A stretch of 64,000 nucleotides of DNA. Source: Glandiceps talaboti (taxonomy: Eukaryota; Hemichordata; Enteropneusta; Spengelidae). The stretch's first letter is position 1; each line of letters begins with the position of its first letter. This document shows, piece after piece, positions 52,674 through 64,000 of this stretch. Where the stretch lies: the NCBI RefSeq assembly GCF_964340395.1, contig NC_135560.1, forward strand, positions 13,623,598 through 13,687,597, in the 5' to 3' direction. Under the pieces are notes generated by a model. That model did no database searches, was not told where the DNA came from, and was given only the letters and a program-made list of their open reading frames with translations. A program made the translations under genes and the position numbers.

Positions 52674-53012
52674 TTTTTCTATTAATTAAGTTCACCATTT
52701 CTTTGAAAATGAACTCTTGATACAGAAAGTTTAAAATGTACATTTTTGTGGACTGTTCTCGTATGTTCTAGAATAATAACGGCTTGGGAAGGGTCTGGAT
52801 AATTAATTATTTAGAATCGTGTGGCAAAGGATGGCATTAGTTTTCACTTCAGGGTGTATGGTCAATACCAATCAATGGTGCTGTCACAACTAGATGATAC
52901 TGTATTGCCGTATTGTAGTCTCTATATTGAACGTAACTTACTTTTTTCATAGCTCTATAACAACACTGTACTGGCCGACACTTCATTGCGCTAGTGTATA
53001 TGCATGTAAACA

Positions 53013-53014
<2 letters not shown>

Positions 53015-53067
<53 letters not shown>

Positions 53068-53207
53068 GTATATACTTACACGCACATACACACACATACA
53101 TACATACATACATACATACATACATACATACATACATACACACATAATACATACATACATACATACATACATACATACATACATACATACATACATACAT
53201 ACATACA
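53015..53207. repeat. (CA)n-(CG)n-(ACAT)n compound microsatellite
   Basis: About 38 bp of CA, then 16 bp of CG (53053-53068), a short spacer, then about 120 bp of ACAT. Alternating purine-pyrimidine CA/CG tracts are known to adopt Z-DNA under torsion. ORFs across it are artefacts. Confidence 0.97.

Positions 53208-60213
<7,006 letters not shown>

Positions 60214-60250
<37 letters not shown>
60214..60250. repeat. (GT)n microsatellite
   Basis: About 18 GT units. Confidence 0.95.
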
Positions 60251-60251
<1 letters not shown>

Positions 60252-60791
60252 TACATCTCAATATTTCATAGCGATGGCAACAATACAGCTATCTTGAATA
60301 TCAAAACCTCGGTTTAATTTACTTTTAAAATTTTGATTTGAGATGTATATAATTCTAATTTTAAGCGGACAGAAAGGAAATCACTATCACTCTAGAACTA
60401 GTTAGTCGTAAGATGGATTAAAAAACGACAAATTAACCATTTCTGTCGCTGTATGCTATCGTGATCTTTAGTACATATTTGGTCAATATATAGAAGCGTA
60501 GTACATTTAAATGTAAACCTAATGGGACTGGTCAGGCAGGGGATTATTTAAAAGTGTGATAAATACATGTCTGGTAGAGCTTTTCAATTTAACATCTAGG
60601 ATGGACTGGGATCAATAACAACTGTCTGGCAGAGCTATAGAAAAGGGCTGTCCTGGACTAAGGAATGATCATATCTAATCCTTATGGCTCCACTGATAAG
60701 ATAACCTGTGATTGAACCATGGGCCTTTGAAGTAGCCGATGAAAGCGAAGAAAGAGCTCAACTGTTAACATTAAACACGTACACTAAATCA

Positions 60792-60921
60792 GTATGTATG
60801 TATGTATGTATGTATGTATGTATGTATGTATGTATGTATGTATGTATGTATGTATGTATGTATGTATGTATGTGTGTGTGTGTATGTATGTATGTATGTA
60901 TAATGTATGTATGTATGTATG

Positions 60922-60950
<29 letters not shown>
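60792..60950. repeat. (ATGT)n microsatellite
   Basis: About 159 bp of GTAT/ATGT with a GTGTGTGT patch and one TAA break. ORFs on both strands are artefacts. Confidence 0.97.
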
Positions 60951-60952
<2 letters not shown>

Positions 60953-62949
60953 CTATGTAAAAAAAGACAATATACAATGCACCATATGTATTTTATTCTA
61001 TGCTATGCTATGAAACCATGATTCAAAGTATTCCTTATAAGTGAAAACTGGTTTAGGATTTTTAGAAGAATCTGAAAATGAATAACCCGATTTATTGGAA
61101 CTCGGGGAAAAGTATGGCGAGGAGGTTTGGTGATGGAGAGCATATCAGATGGAGAGTAGTTTACTAGGGATATGAACATTAAATATAACATGTCATGGAT
61201 TGTGCCATTAACCTGGCACGCAATGTGTCAATTAGTTAGAACGTTGGCGTAGCCATTTATCAAATATGATAGAGTAAATGAATGTTACCATTTTACTTGA
61301 ATTAGAGTGAATAATTCAAAAAGTAATTGGAAGGTATTTAGTACACTATGATTTACTTTAATTTGACTTCACTATTATACATACTAAGACATTCTTTGAC
61401 CCGTGGTGGTAATCATAATAGCAAATATCATATACTGGGACAGTGTAACCACGGCTGTCATTTTTTCTTCCAACTACATTACATCACGGTAAATTGTGTC
61501 CTGTAACATTGCTGACAGGGTTTGCATGCTGACTTATCGTCTTTAAATACTCGAGTACATATTACATCAGTCGCGATTTAGTTTACTAACTGTAACATTT
61601 GGTAAAGTATCATGTATCTAAAACGTAATCTTTCATCTGAAGTCTGCGTTACAGATGCTTGCCCTGGCCTAATCCGATACGTTTCCATGACCACTAAGCC
61701 AGATACCGCCATCGAGATTAGGGATTCTGCGATAGTTCCGAGCAAAGGTACACGTGATATATATTGGCAGTAGAAGGGATACGATCACCTGTTCTTAGAA
61801 CGTATTTAACTGCTTGTTACACTGTTACACTGTAGCATTCAGAATTGCATGGCGAATGTCACCTCTATTAAATGACATGGCTGCCTACGTATAACTCAAA
61901 GGACAACTTGTTGAATGGGTTGATCTGGACAGGACAATCACAAGAATTAGAAGGGAGCGAGTATGATTAGACAGCATATTGGTCTACATTTTGTTTAATT
62001 CATCTGTTCACACTAATTACCGTACAGTCGCTCAATGTTAATGCACAACATGAACGATTTGTCGTTTCCCATTATGGCTTACTAGCATATTGTGATTGAC
62101 TATTATGATTTGTTGTCTGAGTAGATAAGATCATCCATAATGCTAAGTGGAATTGACGTAAACTTACAGCAATTGCAATGGTGACTCGTGCTCTATCCAT
62201 TATAGCTCATTATTTGATCATTATATCATGTACGCCCGAGGGCTAATGTCCAATTACAGAGAGTGGGAAAAGTCAGACCTATCATAATACAGTTTATAGA
62301 ATTTCAGGTAGCGTAGATATCAGTCCTTGAAATATTATACAAGTCGACGTTAGTATGAACCTAATATATTTTATAGTAAAGTAATGTTTTGTTGAATCAT
62401 CAATATGAATTTGTATAATTGATGATCGTCACTAAGGAAGCATCAACTCTTAAAAGGAACGACTGTTGCAATGATAGAATGAATAACGTTGCTTAAACTT
62501 CCTAGTATACAGCAGACCAATTCCTGACCTTCAAACGCACTGACGCTTCATCAAAAATACTCTGAGATGAAGTCAAGTACAGAGCCCCAGCATTGACGTG
62601 TTTACATTGTTGCATAAGATACCTGCGGGCATGTCATTTTCAAAGACATGACTAGATAACCAGCTCTATATTTGATGTAACATGCTAAACAATGTAATGG
62701 AAATGACAGATGGTAAATTATAGATGAAATGAAGTTGACATATGTGCCTTATCCGGCTGTCTCATCCTGAAGTTTGATATAGATTACGTAGGCGACAAGG
62801 AATCATTTACCGCTCAACACAACTCAACTGGATAAATCTCGTCTAATTCTTCAGAATATATCATGTATTAAACTGCTGGCAGCTACCAAAACCTGAATCG
62901 TCATTGCCTATATGAAAGCTTGGAATATATGACGTAAGACCTTGATCGC
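60951..62949. other. No gene seen
   Basis: AT-rich sequence; nothing recognised on either strand. Confidence 0.55.
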
Positions 62950-63480
62950 AAATAAAAACCAGATGTAAACTGTATGCTTGGACAACGCTTTTAGATTTTT
63001 ATTCCTACACACATTGTCGGAATGCACATTTTTGACCAATATCTATCATACATGATTTACCCTAATTTGAAATAATTTTCACTAAACTATATGAAATGTG
63101 AAGCTGTATCATGAAGATAAAAACCTATTTACCGAAAAATCATCAATTATGTAAATTAATCATTATATAATAAGTTATAACACTAATCTTTAAAGGACAA
63201 ATGTTATTCAATATAATTAATGTATGTGCTAAATTATGTGAAAACTGAAGCTTGCATCCTAAAGCCATAGCCTAATTACCAAAAGTTATTAATTACGTTA
63301 AAGAATCATTAAAAGTATAAGCTGCTTTGACAAGTTTCATAGGACACTTGTACTTTGTTATGGTTCATGCACTAGTATGTACTATGATATCTGAAAATCG
63401 AAGTGTGTATTCTTACGATAAAAGGCTAATTACCGAAAATCGTTAATTGTGCAAATGTTCATATAGGGAAGGTAAAAATG
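62950..63480 (+). mobile_element. Inverted-repeat element, family A copy 3 (diverged)
   Basis: It starts CCAGATGTAAACTGTATGC and shares CCTACACACATTGT, a region matching TATCATA(C/T)(A/G)TGAT, GTGAAGC/GAAGCTTGCAT, and three units of the TAATTACC...ATTAATT type with copy 2, in the same order and orientation. It ends GGGAAGGTAAAAATG, like the ACCTTCC end of copy 2. The left inverted repeat is degraded and there is no internal microsatellite. Confidence 0.55.
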
Positions 63481-64000
63481 TGTTCAGAGTGGGAAGCAAG
63501 AGTGGTGCACTCAACAAAGGTCCGTAGTGGCATTCCTATGATTATGGCGCAGAACAGACCCTGGGGTCCACAAATAATGTATTGATAGTTGTACCTTCGA
63601 ATGAACACAACATTCATAGGGCAGATTTTGAGACAGGTTTAAATCTGCACTAGCTGTAACTGAGGTGTTATTTTTTATCAGACATTCAAAAACATATTCA
63701 CTGAAACCAATAATTAGACACTGTACATATCAATTAGAGAGGTCTTTGTTATCAATAAGTAGTATACTAAAAAGTTGAAATGTGATTCATTGATGACGCT
63801 GATTTTTGGGTGTGGCCCAAAACTCTATCTTATTGCATATATTGCACCAGACTATACTATGTGTACTGCTACACAAATATGTTATGATTAATTAATTATG
63901 ATTAAGTCATTATATTTAACAAGGCAGTTCCAAAAACATTCCAGTATCAGCTTTAAGATTGGTTTTCTGTTTCACTTCATGATGCATGGGAAACCTTGGT
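63481..64000. other. No gene seen
   Basis: The final 520 bases follow family A copy 3 and hold no feature I can name. Confidence 0.55.

Overview
The window looks like non-coding DNA from an AT-rich animal genome, most likely a marine invertebrate. Reasons: no dense ORFs, no operons, many long tri-/tetranucleotide microsatellites ((ACAT)n, (GATA)n, (GACA)n, (TA)n), several short inverted-repeat transposons, a decayed non-LTR retrotransposon tail, and one intron-interrupted receptor exon. That exon most resembles kisspeptin (GPR54-type) receptors, which are well represented in invertebrate deuterostomes such as cephalochordates, hemichordates and echinoderms. A deuterostome such as a hemichordate is my best guess, held with low confidence.

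The only convincing protein-coding feature is a 156-codon exon on the minus strand (37487 down to 37020). It encodes the glycosylated extracellular N-terminus, TM1, TM2, the first extracellular loop and the start of TM3 of a class A peptide GPCR, and stops at a consensus GTAAGT donor. The remaining exons should lie on the minus strand at coordinates below 37014. I could not find them by eye, so much of 1-37 kb may be intron of this gene or intergenic.

The rest is repeats. 0.8-1.7 kb: palindromic foldback-like element, its left side interrupted by about 320 bp. 3.5-3.9 kb: 200-bp hairpin followed by (TA)n. 9.8-11.7 kb: inverted-repeat element with an internal TGTC/TG microsatellite, apparently split by about 1.2 kb of other DNA. 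11.9-12.3 kb: 390-bp MITE-like element. 21.6-23.4 kb: foldback element with nearly identical 298-bp inverted arms, a three-copy internal repeat, and GATA microsatellites on both flanks. 25.3-25.7 kb: 335-bp MITE-like element. 38.2-38.8 and 63.0-63.5 kb: further copies of the 9.8-kb family. 42.2-42.75 kb: compound microsatellite. 52.46-52.67 kb: LINE reverse-transcriptase tail. Further microsatellites lie at 24.6, 48.6, 53.0, 57.3, 60.2 and 60.8 kb.

I see no convincing rRNA, tRNA, CRISPR array or bacterial-type feature. Most small ORFs, including those made by microsatellites, are what AT-rich DNA gives by chance.
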